Source: Caccoplasma sp905210875 (lineage in GTDB: Bacteria > Bacteroidota > Bacteroidia > Bacteroidales > UBA11471). Taken from it: a stretch of DNA of 64,000 nt. Below the pieces are notes generated by a model that did no database searches, was not told where the DNA came from, and saw nothing but the letters and a program-made list of their open reading frames with translations. The number at the start of each line of letters is the position of its first letter. The first letter of the stretch is position 1. Location of the stretch: NCBI GenBank assembly GCA_963931635.1, contig OZ007034.1, positions 62,001 through 126,000 on the forward strand. The letters are read 5' to 3'. Positions 1-7,928 of the stretch are shown one piece after another. The translations under genes were made by a program, and so were the position numbers.

Positions 1-299
1 CGCTCGCTCCCGCCGGCTACCACACACAGGCTGTCGACAGTGCGCACAATGAACTCCTCCTCGCCGAGGCTCCGCAACTCGGCCTTGGAGATATACCGGC
101 GCAAGCGACGATCGCCGGCTGTTGACACAAGAGCGTTTTTTACCGGCAGAAGGGCCATCTCGCAACGGGCAATGTCGAGAGTCGAAAGGTCCTCAGACAT
201 TTCAGGAGCCGCCGGCAACCACAGACGGCTTCCGTCTTCGGCGGCAAGAGGCAAGACTAACAGGCTGCACAGAAACAGCAGCACACACTTTTTTTTCAT
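1..299 (-). CDS. GH67-type alpha-glucuronidase, N-terminal fragment (runs off left edge)
   Basis: The frame opens at an ATG (299-297), directly after the esterase stop at 317, and stays open to base 1, so only about 99 N-terminal codons are present. A signal peptide (MKKKCVLLFLCSLLVLPLAA) is followed by EDGSRLWLP, which resembles the EDGYDLWLRY opening of GH67 alpha-glucuronidases. GH67 enzymes remove 4-O-methyl-glucuronic acid from the end of xylo-oligosaccharides. The position downstream of a GH115 alpha-glucuronidase and an acetyl esterase supports glucuronoxylan side-chain removal, probably in the periplasm. The catalytic domain lies outside the window, so the family call rests on the N-terminus and the context. 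Confidence 0.6.
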   Translation of the reverse strand, partial: MKKKCVLLFLCSLLVLPLAAEDGSRLWLPAAPEMSEDLSTLDIARCEMALLPVKNALVSTAGDRRLRRYISKAELRSLGEEEFIVRTVDSLCVVAGGSE

Positions 300-316
300 A
301 CTTCTATATATAAGTA

Positions 317-2248
317 TCATTGGTTTGAGATTTCTATTTCAAACGGAGATGCAGGCAACCCCTCTTCGTTGTACAGCAACGACTTTCCGGGATTATCGGC
401 CCACGCATAGCGCACCCGCCGAGGCTCGTCGACAGGCAGTTGCAGCGTCACGGTGTCGGCACCGACAGCCAGTACACGGGCCCAGACATACCGGCCGTCC
501 TTTCCCTGCACCGAGAATCCCCGCAGAGACGCCGCGGAGGCAAGGGGCGCACCGCCGTTGTCGAACCTCAGAATCAGGGTTTCTCCCTCACGACGGGCCT
601 CTTTAATCATCGGCGAGACAACCTCGTCGGCTCCGTAAGAGAGGCGGAAAAGCTGACGGGCCACCCGGTCGGCCACACTCTTCTTGTCAAGGGGGTGTAT
701 ATCGTTCCACTCACCGGTACCCAGTGTCACGGCCAGCCCTGTGGCCGGCAGTTCGAGAGAGGCCCGACGCTGCACTTCACGCATGGCAGCCCAACCGCTC
801 TCCGACGGATAGGAACGTTCGGCCATAAACTCAGGCAACTGCACAACGACAAAGGGAATGGTATCGCCGCCCAGCAAAGTGCGCCAGCGATGTACCATCA
901 ACGGAAACAACTCGGCATAACGGCGGGTATCGCCCGTGTTCGACTCACCCTGATACCACACCACGGCCCGTACGCCACAAGAGGCGAGCGGAGCCATCAT
1001 ACTGTTGTAGAGTCCCGTAGGCTGCCACACAAAGAATGTTTCGCCTTTCAACGGAGGCATCACGGCACCTCGACGGAAGCGCCACTCACCGTCGAACGGG
1101 AGCCACTTGTCGTCCTGCTCGATACCATAGGGCTTGTCGGCCACAAATGCCGGGGTTCCGCCGTAACTGAGAAGGCGCACCGATACCACGTTGTCGCCGT
1201 CGCTACGCAACAGACCGGCCGGAAGGGTATATTTGCGTGGGGGATACTGATAGGAGGTCGTACCTACGAAACGGCCGTTGACAAAAACCGAATCGGCATC
1301 GACCAGACAGCCCAGCCGCAAAAGAGAGGTCCGCGCAGTATCGAGGGTCGAAGCATCGAAGTGATAACGCCACCAGGTCGACCCGTTCAACACGCGACCG
1401 TCGGCATCGCGTGCCCAAGTGGGGTCGAAAGGCGAGCGACTCTCCCAGTCGCTGTCGTCGGTCGCACAAGCCGCCCAGCGGCCGCAACCGGGGTCTTCAC
1501 GGTTGAGGGCATCGACCCACACGCGACGGCGCTGACGTTCGCTCTTCACGACTGACTGCACATAGGATTTATCGCGGTTGAGATAGAGGGTGTTCCGTAT
1601 CGACGGATAGTCGTGCAACGACGCTTCGTCGAGCCACGACTCCACGGCCGAACCACCCACCGCATTGTTGATAATACCCACAGGCACTCCCGTGCGCTCA
1701 TAGAGCCGGCGGGCCAGGAAATAGCCCAGCGCCGAAAATTGCATGGCCGACTCAGGGGTAAGCGCCACCCAGCGGCAGGACGGCAGGTCGTCTTGCGGAC
1801 CTTCAAAGGTATAGGTGGTGGGTATGCGCAACTGGCGAATGGCCCGATTCTCGTAAGAGGCGACCTCATCGGCAAAAAGGTCGACAACGCGCGACACGGG
1901 CAGTTCCATGTTTGACTGCCCGGCACAGAGTATCACATCGCCCACCCACACGTCGGTGAGCGTCGTATCGTTGACACGCATCGTAAAAGGTCCGCCGGGC
2001 TTTTGAGCCGGAAGGGTTATCTGCCAAAGACCCTGCGAATCGGTCGTGGCACGGTATTTTTTTCCGCGAAAAGTAAGGGTGATTTTCTCGCCTGCCTCAC
2101 CCCAGCCGTGCAACATGAGAGGCTGCTCACGCTGCAATACCATGCCCGAGGCGATATGTTGCGGCAGTCGCACCCGCGCCAGGCCGTCGTTCAGACCAAA
2201 CGTCAAGGCGCATAGCGTAATTATCGTAAAAAGAAGAAGTTTTTTCAT
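317..2248 (-). CDS. Sialate O-acetylesterase-type carbohydrate esterase (SASA), probable acetylxylan esterase
   Basis: A 643-residue secreted protein with a signal peptide (about residues 1-24). The SGNH-type serine motif GQSNMELP lies near residue 113, a WYQGESNTG block lies in the second half, and the C-terminal catalytic pair is in NDIHPLDK. The middle (roughly 230-390) is a jelly-roll insertion like the sugar-binding domain of beta-galactosidases, giving the split SASA layout common in Bacteroidetes. The name sialate esterase reflects the family. Sitting between GH115 and GH67 alpha-glucuronidases, its substrate is more likely acetylated xylan or another plant polysaccharide (inference). 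The start ATG (2248-2246) lies 18 bp after the GH115 stop, so the genes are probably co-transcribed. Confidence 0.85.
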   Translation of the reverse strand: MKKLLLFTIITLCALTFGLNDGLARVRLPQHIASGMVLQREQPLMLHGWGEAGEKITLTFRGKKYRATTDSQGLWQITLPAQKPGGPFTMRVNDTTLTDVWVGDVILCAGQSNMELPVSRVVDLFADEVASYENRAIRQLRIPTTYTFEGPQDDLPSCRWVALTPESAMQFSALGYFLARRLYERTGVPVGIINNAVGGSAVESWLDEASLHDYPSIRNTLYLNRDKSYVQSVVKSERQRRRVWVDALNREDPGCGRWAACATDDSDWESRSPFDPTWARDADGRVLNGSTWWRYHFDASTLDTARTSLLRLGCLVDADSVFVNGRFVGTTSYQYPPRKYTLPAGLLRSDGDNVVSVRLLSYGGTPAFVADKPYGIEQDDKWLPFDGEWRFRRGAVMPPLKGETFFVWQPTGLYNSMMAPLASCGVRAVVWYQGESNTGDTRRYAELFPLMVHRWRTLLGGDTIPFVVVQLPEFMAERSYPSESGWAAMREVQRRASLELPATGLAVTLGTGEWNDIHPLDKKSVADRVARQLFRLSYGADEVVSPMIKEARREGETLILRFDNGGAPLASAASLRGFSVQGKDGRYVWARVLAVGADTVTLQLPVDEPRRVRYAWADNPGKSLLYNEEGLPASPFEIEISNQ

Positions 2249-2266
2249 GGTACTATTTTTAAGACT

Positions 2267-4814
2267 TTATTCAACAACTACACGCCAGCACGGCGACTCC
2301 CCGCCATAAAGGTACGAGGGAGAATATCCGCCATAGTCGACAATAATCTTTTCAAGGACTATGGCCGGGTGGTGCGGTGTAAATTCGATGACATACGAGC
2401 CGTCGGCCGACGGGGGAAGTGTGAGGGTTACCTGCTTCTCTACCACGCGACGGGCTACGGTCGGGTAGTAAACGGTATATACATTCTCGGGCAGCTCGTT
2501 GAGGTTATGGTTGAAATTGACCACACGGCTTTCCCCGCCGCGGAACCCGATGGCATAGGTATGACCCTTCCTGTCCTGGAAAGCAAGGGTCGACTTCACA
2601 ACCACGGTAACATCTACACGCCCCTGCTCTACCGCCTCGCGGGGAAGAGTCGTCTTGTAAGAGAGGGTCGAACCGGCTACCGGCCGGGTATACGGCATGA
2701 GGGTAACACCACCCGCCGTGCGGCCCATATCGGGTACCGTCACCCATTCGAGACCTTCGGCAGCCCGACTTTCATAATAATGCGGGGCCTCCATCGCCAC
2801 ATAACCGTCGGAGGGGGCATAGACATACCCGCCGGTATTTCCGGTCTCGGCTATGCGATAGACTTCGGGCATCTTGTCGGCCGGGAAATTGTCGTTCCAA
2901 GAGGTATAGCCGATGTGTTTCTGAATCATCATATTCTTCCATTTCCCACCGGACATCACCTGATTGTAATCCTGGCTCAGGGCCTTGTCGCGGGCAAACG
3001 TCTGCTCGACCTTGTCGGCCCAGCGATTGGCTTCGGGGTTGTTCTCGGCATAGAGTTTATGGTTCATAGCCTGGGCGTAATACATCTCGTAGAGGTTGGA
3101 CATGGCCTGTACCGGATAGAGCAGCAACTGCTTGTAGGCATCGCGGTATTCAGGAGCGAGAGATATATACTGACGCAAGGCCTCAGCTTCAAGGCGGGCA
3201 TAGTCGTCGGCCACCTGTTTCCACTCTCCGGTTTCGAGATTATAGGTTTTTGCATCGAGCATTTCGGGCGTTACCCGACCGTTGTACTTGCCTGTACAGA
3301 TTCAAGATGCGGGCCGCCTCGTCGGCCTGACTCTCGCCAAAAACCTGCGCACAGAACTCGCGGGGGTGATTCATAAAGTCGGCGACGGTATAGCGGTCGG
3401 GATTCCAGGCCATGTCGAGAAAGAGGGTAATAGGGTACTCCATAGGTTTGAGGTCGCCCACATTCAACACCCACAACTTGTCGACACCATACTGATAGGT
3501 AAGATGCAACTGTTCCCACATGCCCTGTATGGGGGTAACGTTTATCCACTTGGTGTTACGCGGCGCCCCTACATAGTCGACATGATAGTACATGCCCCAA
3601 CCGCCGGGGTGCCGGCGCTCTTTTTCATTGGGAAGCCGGCACACATTGCCCCAGTTGTCGTCGCACAGGAGAATGATGACATCGTCGGGCACCTTCATGC
3701 CCTTGTCGTAATAGTCGAGGACCTCCTTGTACAAAGCCCACACCTGAGGTGTCTCCCGCTCCGGGCGACCGGTTACGTCGGCAATGATCCGGCGCTGGTT
3801 GGCCACGATATTTTCGAGCAGTTCGACGTTGGTCTCGTCGCTCATGGCAGCGTCGCCGTCGCCACGCATTCCTATGGTAACCAGGTCTTCGGTATCTTTC
3901 ATGCGTTCGATACCCTCCCTAAAAAAGCGGTCGAGTACCGCCTGATTGGTAACGTAGTTCCACGCCCCGTAGCTTTTGCGCTTGCGCGACCACTCCTGAT
4001 GGTTGCGCGCCATGGGTTCGTGGTGAGAGGTACCTATGATGATACCCATCTCATCGGCCGTGGCACTGTTGAGAGGGTCATCGCCGTAGAATGCCCAGCT
4101 CCACATGGCCGGCCACAAGAAGTTGCCTTTCAGGCGCAGGATAAGTTCGAACACATCGGCATAGAAACGGTGGTCGCCATAATTGGTACCGTAGTAATGC
4201 TTGACCCACCCGGTGAGGCAGGGAGCTTCGTCGTTGAGGAAGATTCCGCGATACTTGACAGCCGGCTCACCGTCGGTATACAGACCGGGGATTACATAGG
4301 CCTCGTCGCGTTTCACCACCGGGACGTCCATCCACCAGTACCAGGGCGAGACACCCAGCTGCCGCGAGAGTTCATAAATACCGTATATCGTTCCACGGCG
4401 GTCGCTACCGGCAATGACCAGGGCCTGCTCCACCCCCTTCGCCGGACGGGAAATGGTGGTGATGATATATTTCTCGTTTTTTCCCTGCAACTCTTTCTTG
4501 TCGATTCGACGGCTCTTTATCAGAGACTTGATGTATTTCGATTCGAGGCTGCCCACAATGATGCAGTTCGGCGTAACCTCCGTCACCCTACGAGGCTTCT
4601 GGCCGCACACGCGCGAGAAGTCTTCGGTCAGATTCTCCACAGCAATACCGATACCTTTCTGGTCATTCTCATCAAAAAGTATATCGGCTACCTTACCGTT
4701 GCTGATAAGAGGGAAACCGGCCCCCGATTGTTTAAACACGACAAATGGTTCAGAAGCTGTCACCCGGACCAACCCGAGCATACAGATGACCATAAAAAGA
4801 ATCACTTTGTGCAT
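2267..4814 (-). pseudogene. GH115 xylan alpha-1,2-glucuronidase, split by a one-base frameshift
   Basis: Two overlapping minus-strand frames together make one GH115 protein. Frame one runs from 4814 to 3240 and carries the signal peptide, the N-terminal alpha/beta domain (GSDRRGTIYGIYELS) and the core (RGIFLNDEAPCLTGW, FLWPAMW, ILLCDDNWGN). Frame two, down to 2267, carries the helical bundle (TPEMLDAKTYNLETGEWK) and the C-terminal beta domain (GGVTLMPYTRP onward). The join is at about 3293: reading through gives LYRQVQRSGN, while dropping one A gives LYGKYNGRVTPEML, the expected family sequence. The total of 2548 nt is 849 codons plus one base. The longest frame begins upstream at 4859, but the ATG at 4814 precedes the signal peptide. 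It could be a real mutation or a sequencing error; all else looks intact. Confidence 0.85.
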
Positions 4815-4856
4815 TTTCTGGGAAAATTTAAGGGTAATTATATGGCATAAGAGCAA

Positions 4857-4888
4857 CAAATATACAGAAAATCAAGCACAACAACAAA
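4857..4888 (-). promoter_or_regulatory. Promoter of the GH115-esterase-GH67 operon
   Basis: On the minus strand this reads TTTG (4888-4885), a 20-base spacer, then TATATTTG (4864-4857), a full match to the Bacteroidetes TTTG-N19-21-TAnnTTTG promoter. Transcription would start near 4850, leaving a leader of about 35 nt before the ATG at 4814. Confidence 0.75.
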
Positions 4889-4933
4889 AGCTGAGAGGAT
4901 TGTTTCTCCCTCACCGACAACACACGGGCACTC

Positions 4934-4954
4934 GCTATATTCCATGAATATAGC
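4934..4954. other. Short perfect inverted repeat upstream of the xylan operon promoter
   Basis: GCTATATTC, a 3-base loop (cat), then GAATATAGC: a 9-bp perfect inverted repeat about 45 bp upstream of the -33 box of the GH115 promoter. It could be an operator for a regulator or a weak hairpin behind the DUF695 gene. Nothing else is recognised in the gene-free stretch 4890-5164. Confidence 0.35.
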
Positions 4955-5164
4955 CGGCCTCCACGACAAATATCTGAGAAAATTATTTTCGACGCTCGAC
5001 TTCACGTCGATACCAGCTCAGAGAGAAAAGCCGCCCGACATATTGCCCTGCCCTATCAACAGACAGCAGGCCCCGTGACCCACACCACAGACACCCGACG
5101 GCCATCGTGCCATCAGCAGCCGCTTGCCGGCAACAGCACACCGTTGCTGCAATGAAGCCGGTGG

Positions 5165-5629
5165 CTACTCCTCGTCGTCGTCGAAAAGAAGGTCGCGACA
5201 GGCGTCGCCGCAGAGCGTACGCATCTCGCGGTATTCGTTCCACTCGGCATCTTTTTCGGTATAGATGGTAATGGGCAGCTGTTCAAACGGGGCCAAAGCC
5301 TGATTGAGCCGCTCGCCGAAAGCCGGGATATTACGGGTATAGAAAACCCAGGTGCGGGCACCGTCGCCCGTATAGATACCGGTGAGAATGGCCAGTTTGT
5401 CCTTCTCCATGGCTTTGCGCAAAGCCTCCTGCGGAGCCTCCATACGCATCGACTCTTCCTCGGTGGGCATGCCCTGTGCATCGGATTCATAGGGCCAGGT
5501 TATCTCTACGCGCTCGCGCAACTTGCCCGACTCCATAAAGGCATCGATCTCGTCGCGGCCACTCACAAACATCACGGCCCCGTTGTCGCTCTCGGTCACC
5601 GTCGTAAACCAGTTATCAGATAGTTTCAT
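5165..5629 (-). CDS. DUF695-domain protein
   Basis: A 154-residue soluble acidic protein with no signal peptide or membrane segment. The opening LSDNWFTTVTESDNGAVMFVSGR and the later GARTWVFYTRN match the DUF695 pattern, a small domain of unknown function found in many bacteria. The C-terminus is very acidic (DDDEE). It is a single-gene unit with its own repeat-borne promoter (5719-5749) about 90 bp upstream of the ATG. Function unknown. Confidence 0.75.
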   Translation of the reverse strand: MKLSDNWFTTVTESDNGAVMFVSGRDEIDAFMESGKLRERVEITWPYESDAQGMPTEEESMRMEAPQEALRKAMEKDKLAILTGIYTGDGARTWVFYTRNIPAFGERLNQALAPFEQLPITIYTEKDAEWNEYREMRTLCGDACRDLLFDDDEE

Positions 5630-5718
5630 ATAAAATATTCTTTTTTCAGCCAGGCAGCCTGTCGCATCCGGTCAGTACCCGCAGATACCCACCCGCGCCA
5701 CCAAACAGCCCTCCCCGA

Positions 5719-5800
5719 CAAAGATAGTGAAAGGCGAGCGCAGAGGCAAGGGGAAAACAAAGTTTTCACTCATTGACTATGCCGAGCCGAATCCTGTCTT
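5719..5800 (-). repeat. Promoter-bearing dispersed repeat, copy 1 (drives DUF695 gene)
   Basis: About 80 bp, shared almost exactly with 20027-20098. On the minus strand it holds TATCTTTG (5726-5719) with CTTGCC 20 bases upstream (TTG at 5749-5747), a good Bacteroidetes promoter aimed at the DUF695 gene. The module also contains the palindrome GAAAACaaaGTTTTC and ends in a GCCGAGCC block. A second partial copy follows directly. Confidence 0.7.
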
Positions 5801-5803
5801 CTG

Positions 5804-5846
5804 AAAAGATAGTGAAAGGCGAGCGCAGAGGCAAGGGACGAAAACA
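5804..5846 (-). repeat. Promoter-bearing dispersed repeat, copy 2 (partial, -7 box altered)
   Basis: A tandem partial repeat of the preceding module: AAGATAGTGAAAGGCGAGCG and the following CAGAGGCAAGG recur, but the minus-strand -7 box reads TATCTTTT rather than TATCTTTG, so this copy has probably lost promoter strength. It lies between the DUF695 promoter and the lrgB stop codon. No separate gene is seen in 5650-5919. Confidence 0.6.
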
Positions 5847-5919
5847 TTTCTTTTTTTGCCTGAGCAAAAGCGACATACAACAGAAGACAAAAAATCTCTG
5901 CAAAGAACTCTATCGAATA

Positions 5920-6615
5920 TCAGAGCAACCCCAGCAGGCGGAGTATCGTGGGGGTGAGCAAGGCGGTAAAGATACCGTTGAGGGTGAGACCGAGACTGGC
6001 ATAGGCGCCATACTTGCCGCTAACCTCCATAGCCGCCGAGGTTCCCACGGCGTGGGAGGCGGTCCCCATGGAGAGCCCCTGTGCGATGGGACTCTTGACA
6101 TGGCCAATCGACAACACCTTGAAGCCGAATATCGCCCCGAAGATGCCCACACACACCACCACGGCGGCCGTGAGCGAGGGTATGCCGCCGACGGCCTGCG
6201 TCACCTCCATGGCGATGGGGGTGGTTACCGACTTCGACGCCAGCGACACGATGACCTCCTGCGTGGCACCCAACAGCTTGGCCACCAGCACCACCGAGAC
6301 GATACCCACGAGGCAGCCCACCAACTCGGAGATGATGATGGGCAGGAGCTGTTTCTTAATGGTTTCGAGTTGCAGGTAAAGGGGTACGCCGAGGGCCACA
6401 ACAGCGGGTTTGAGCCAAAACTCGATGAGGTACCCGCCCTCCTGATAGGTGTCGTAACTGATGCCGGTGAAGCGCAGAAAGACGATGAGCAGGGCGATGG
6501 TTATCAAGATGGGATTGAGCAAGACAAATCCTGTTTTCTTCTGTAATACTTTGGCTCCGAAAAAGAATACAAAGGTAAGCGCAAGCAGAAAGAATTTATT
6601 TTCTAAGAAGTCCAT
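5920..6615 (-). CDS. lrgB: LrgB/CidB-family membrane protein
   Basis: A 231-residue protein made almost wholly of hydrophobic segments (about seven helices). LrgB family signatures include SLASKSVTTPIAMEV, SIGHVKSPIAQGLSMG and TASHAVGTSAAMEVSG. LrgB works with the holin-like LrgA in control of murein hydrolase activity or, in several bacteria, in export or uptake of small metabolites such as pyruvate. Its start overlaps the end of the lrgA homologue by 20 bp, so translation is probably coupled. The exact physiological substrate in Bacteroidetes is not settled. Confidence 0.9.
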   Translation of the reverse strand: MDFLENKFFLLALTFVFFFGAKVLQKKTGFVLLNPILITIALLIVFLRFTGISYDTYQEGGYLIEFWLKPAVVALGVPLYLQLETIKKQLLPIIISELVGCLVGIVSVVLVAKLLGATQEVIVSLASKSVTTPIAMEVTQAVGGIPSLTAAVVVCVGIFGAIFGFKVLSIGHVKSPIAQGLSMGTASHAVGTSAAMEVSGKYGAYASLGLTLNGIFTALLTPTILRLLGLL

Positions 6616-6949
6616 TGGTTTTACGGGTTATTTGGTGAGACCATCCGGTAACGACCAGCACCAATATGGTGCTGACTACCGTTGCAATGACGATGGGCCA
6701 GAACTGGGCAGCTATCACGTCGAAATAGAGCATGAGCGCCACTCCCGGTGGAACAAAAAAGAATCCCAAATTGGCAACCAGAAAATCGGCCAGGCCGCGC
6801 ACCCAATGCAACTTGACCCAGCCCAGTTTAAGAAACAACGTGAGCAACAACATTCCGATGATGCTCGACGGGAGCTTCACCCCGGTGAGATAGACAACCA
6901 GTTCACCTAAGGCCAAGCAACCGAACAGAATAGCACATTGCCGTACCAT
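6596..6949 (-). CDS. lrgA: CidA/LrgA-family holin-like membrane protein
   Basis: A 117-residue protein with four predicted membrane helices and the family block LPSSIIGMLLLTLFL followed by FFVPPGVALM. It forms a two-gene unit with lrgB, overlapping it by 20 bp. The family is known as a holin/antiholin-like pair and is also linked to pyruvate transport in Bacillus. The ATG at 6949 lies about 28 bp from a TAnnTTTG box (6984-6977), and the gene is divergent from the steroid-reductase operon. Confidence 0.88.
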   Translation of the reverse strand: MVRQCAILFGCLALGELVVYLTGVKLPSSIIGMLLLTLFLKLGWVKLHWVRGLADFLVANLGFFFVPPGVALMLYFDVIAAQFWPIVIATVVSTILVLVVTGWSHQITRKTNGLLRK

Positions 6950-6976
6950 ATTGCATACCTATTGAAAAATTCGGCG

Positions 6977-6984
6977 CAAAGGTA
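6977..6984 (-). promoter_or_regulatory. -7 box of the lrgAB promoter
   Basis: TACCTTTG on the minus strand, about 28 bp upstream of the lrgA ATG. No clear TTTG -33 box is seen at the usual spacing. Confidence 0.5.
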
Positions 6985-7039
6985 CAATTTTTAAGAAGTA
7001 TGTTATTCCTTCTTATCCAAAAAATACGAAAAAAACTTC

Positions 7040-7070
7040 TTGGGGAAACGAAAGTTTTTCGTTACTTTTG
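7040..7070 (+). promoter_or_regulatory. Promoter of the 5-alpha-reductase/OYE operon
   Basis: TTG (7040-7042), a 20-base spacer, then TACTTTTG (7063-7070), fitting the Bacteroidetes consensus. The start of transcription would be near 7077, some 40-60 nt before the candidate ATGs at 7118 and 7136. The in-frame TTG at 7040 is part of this promoter and is not a credible start codon. Confidence 0.65.
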
Positions 7071-7135
7071 TCAACGGTTTAGCCGTTCCAAAGACGGGGA
7101 CACCATCTTATTTACTCATGCACAGAATCGTCATC

Positions 7136-7906
7136 ATGGCAAGAATCACTCCCGAGGAGTTTAATCTCTTTTTACTCATAATGAGCGGCATAGCCGCCAT
7201 CGTTTTTGTAGCGCTCTATTTTCTGAAAGCCGGATATGGTATGTTCAGAGACAGCCGCTGGGGCATCTCGCTCAACAACAAGGTGGCCTGGGTGCTGATG
7301 GAAGCTCCGGTATTCATCGTCATGGCCCTGTTGTGGTGGGGGTCGGAACGGCGGTTTGAAGCGGCACCGCTCATCATCTTCCTGCTTTTCGAGCTGCACT
7401 ATTTCCAGCGGTCGTTTGTCTTTCCCTTCCTCATGAAAGGGAAAAGCCGCATGCCGGTGAGCATCATGCTCATGGGGGTGGTTTTCAACGTACTGAACGG
7501 ATTCATGCAGGGCGAATGGCTCTTTTACCTCGCCCCGGCCGACCGCTACACGACCGGCTGGCTCACCTCGCCGGCATTCATCATCGGCACCCTCATATTC
7601 CTCTCAGGCATGGCCATCAACTGGCACTCCGACAACGTAATACGCCACCTGCGCAAGCCGGGCGACACACGCCACTACCTGCCGCAGAAAGGGCTCTACC
7701 GGTATGTAACCTCGGCCAACTACTTTGGCGAACTGGTCGAGTGGACAGGCTTTGCCATTCTCACCTGGTCGGCCGCCGGAGCGGTGTTTGCCTGGTGGAC
7801 ATTTGCCAATCTCGTGCCCCGCGCCAACGCCATCTATCACCGCTATCAAGAAGAATTCGGCCCGCAGATGGGGCGCCGCAAACGCATCTTCCCCTTCCTC
7901 TACTAA
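7136..7906 (+). CDS. Steroid 5-alpha-reductase family membrane enzyme
   Basis: With the ATG at 7136 the protein has 256 residues, close to human SRD5A1 (259) and SRD5A2 (254). The ATG at 7118 would add six residues. Family features run the whole length: Glu56 in LMEAPVF and Tyr89 in FELHYFQRSFVFPFL, at the places of the SRD5A2 steroid-contacting Glu57 and Tyr91; then INWHSDNVIRHLRKPGDT, LYRYVTSANYFGELVEWTGF and the C-terminal RIFPFLY, all near-identical to the mammalian NADPH-binding region. Several hydrophobic segments place it in the inner membrane. The family reduces the delta-4 bond of 3-oxo-4-ene steroids to 5-alpha products using NADPH. The OYE gene follows after 22 bp. The substrate (bile acid or hormone) is inference. 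Confidence 0.88.
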   Translation: MARITPEEFNLFLLIMSGIAAIVFVALYFLKAGYGMFRDSRWGISLNNKVAWVLMEAPVFIVMALLWWGSERRFEAAPLIIFLLFELHYFQRSFVFPFLMKGKSRMPVSIMLMGVVFNVLNGFMQGEWLFYLAPADRYTTGWLTSPAFIIGTLIFLSGMAINWHSDNVIRHLRKPGDTRHYLPQKGLYRYVTSANYFGELVEWTGFAILTWSAAGAVFAWWTFANLVPRANAIYHRYQEEFGPQMGRRKRIFPFLY

Positions 7907-7928
7907 TCTTGTAAAACATCGACATATC

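Noticed and set aside
3282..4850. Long plus-strand open frame (522 codons) opposite the GH115 gene
   Set aside because: Antisense shadow of a GC-rich gene; no signal peptide or family motifs, and the minus-strand protein is clearly GH115.
4983..5243. 86-codon minus-strand frame overlapping the end of the DUF695 gene
   Set aside because: Arg/Cys-rich, overlaps a supported gene in another frame, no promoter or family match.
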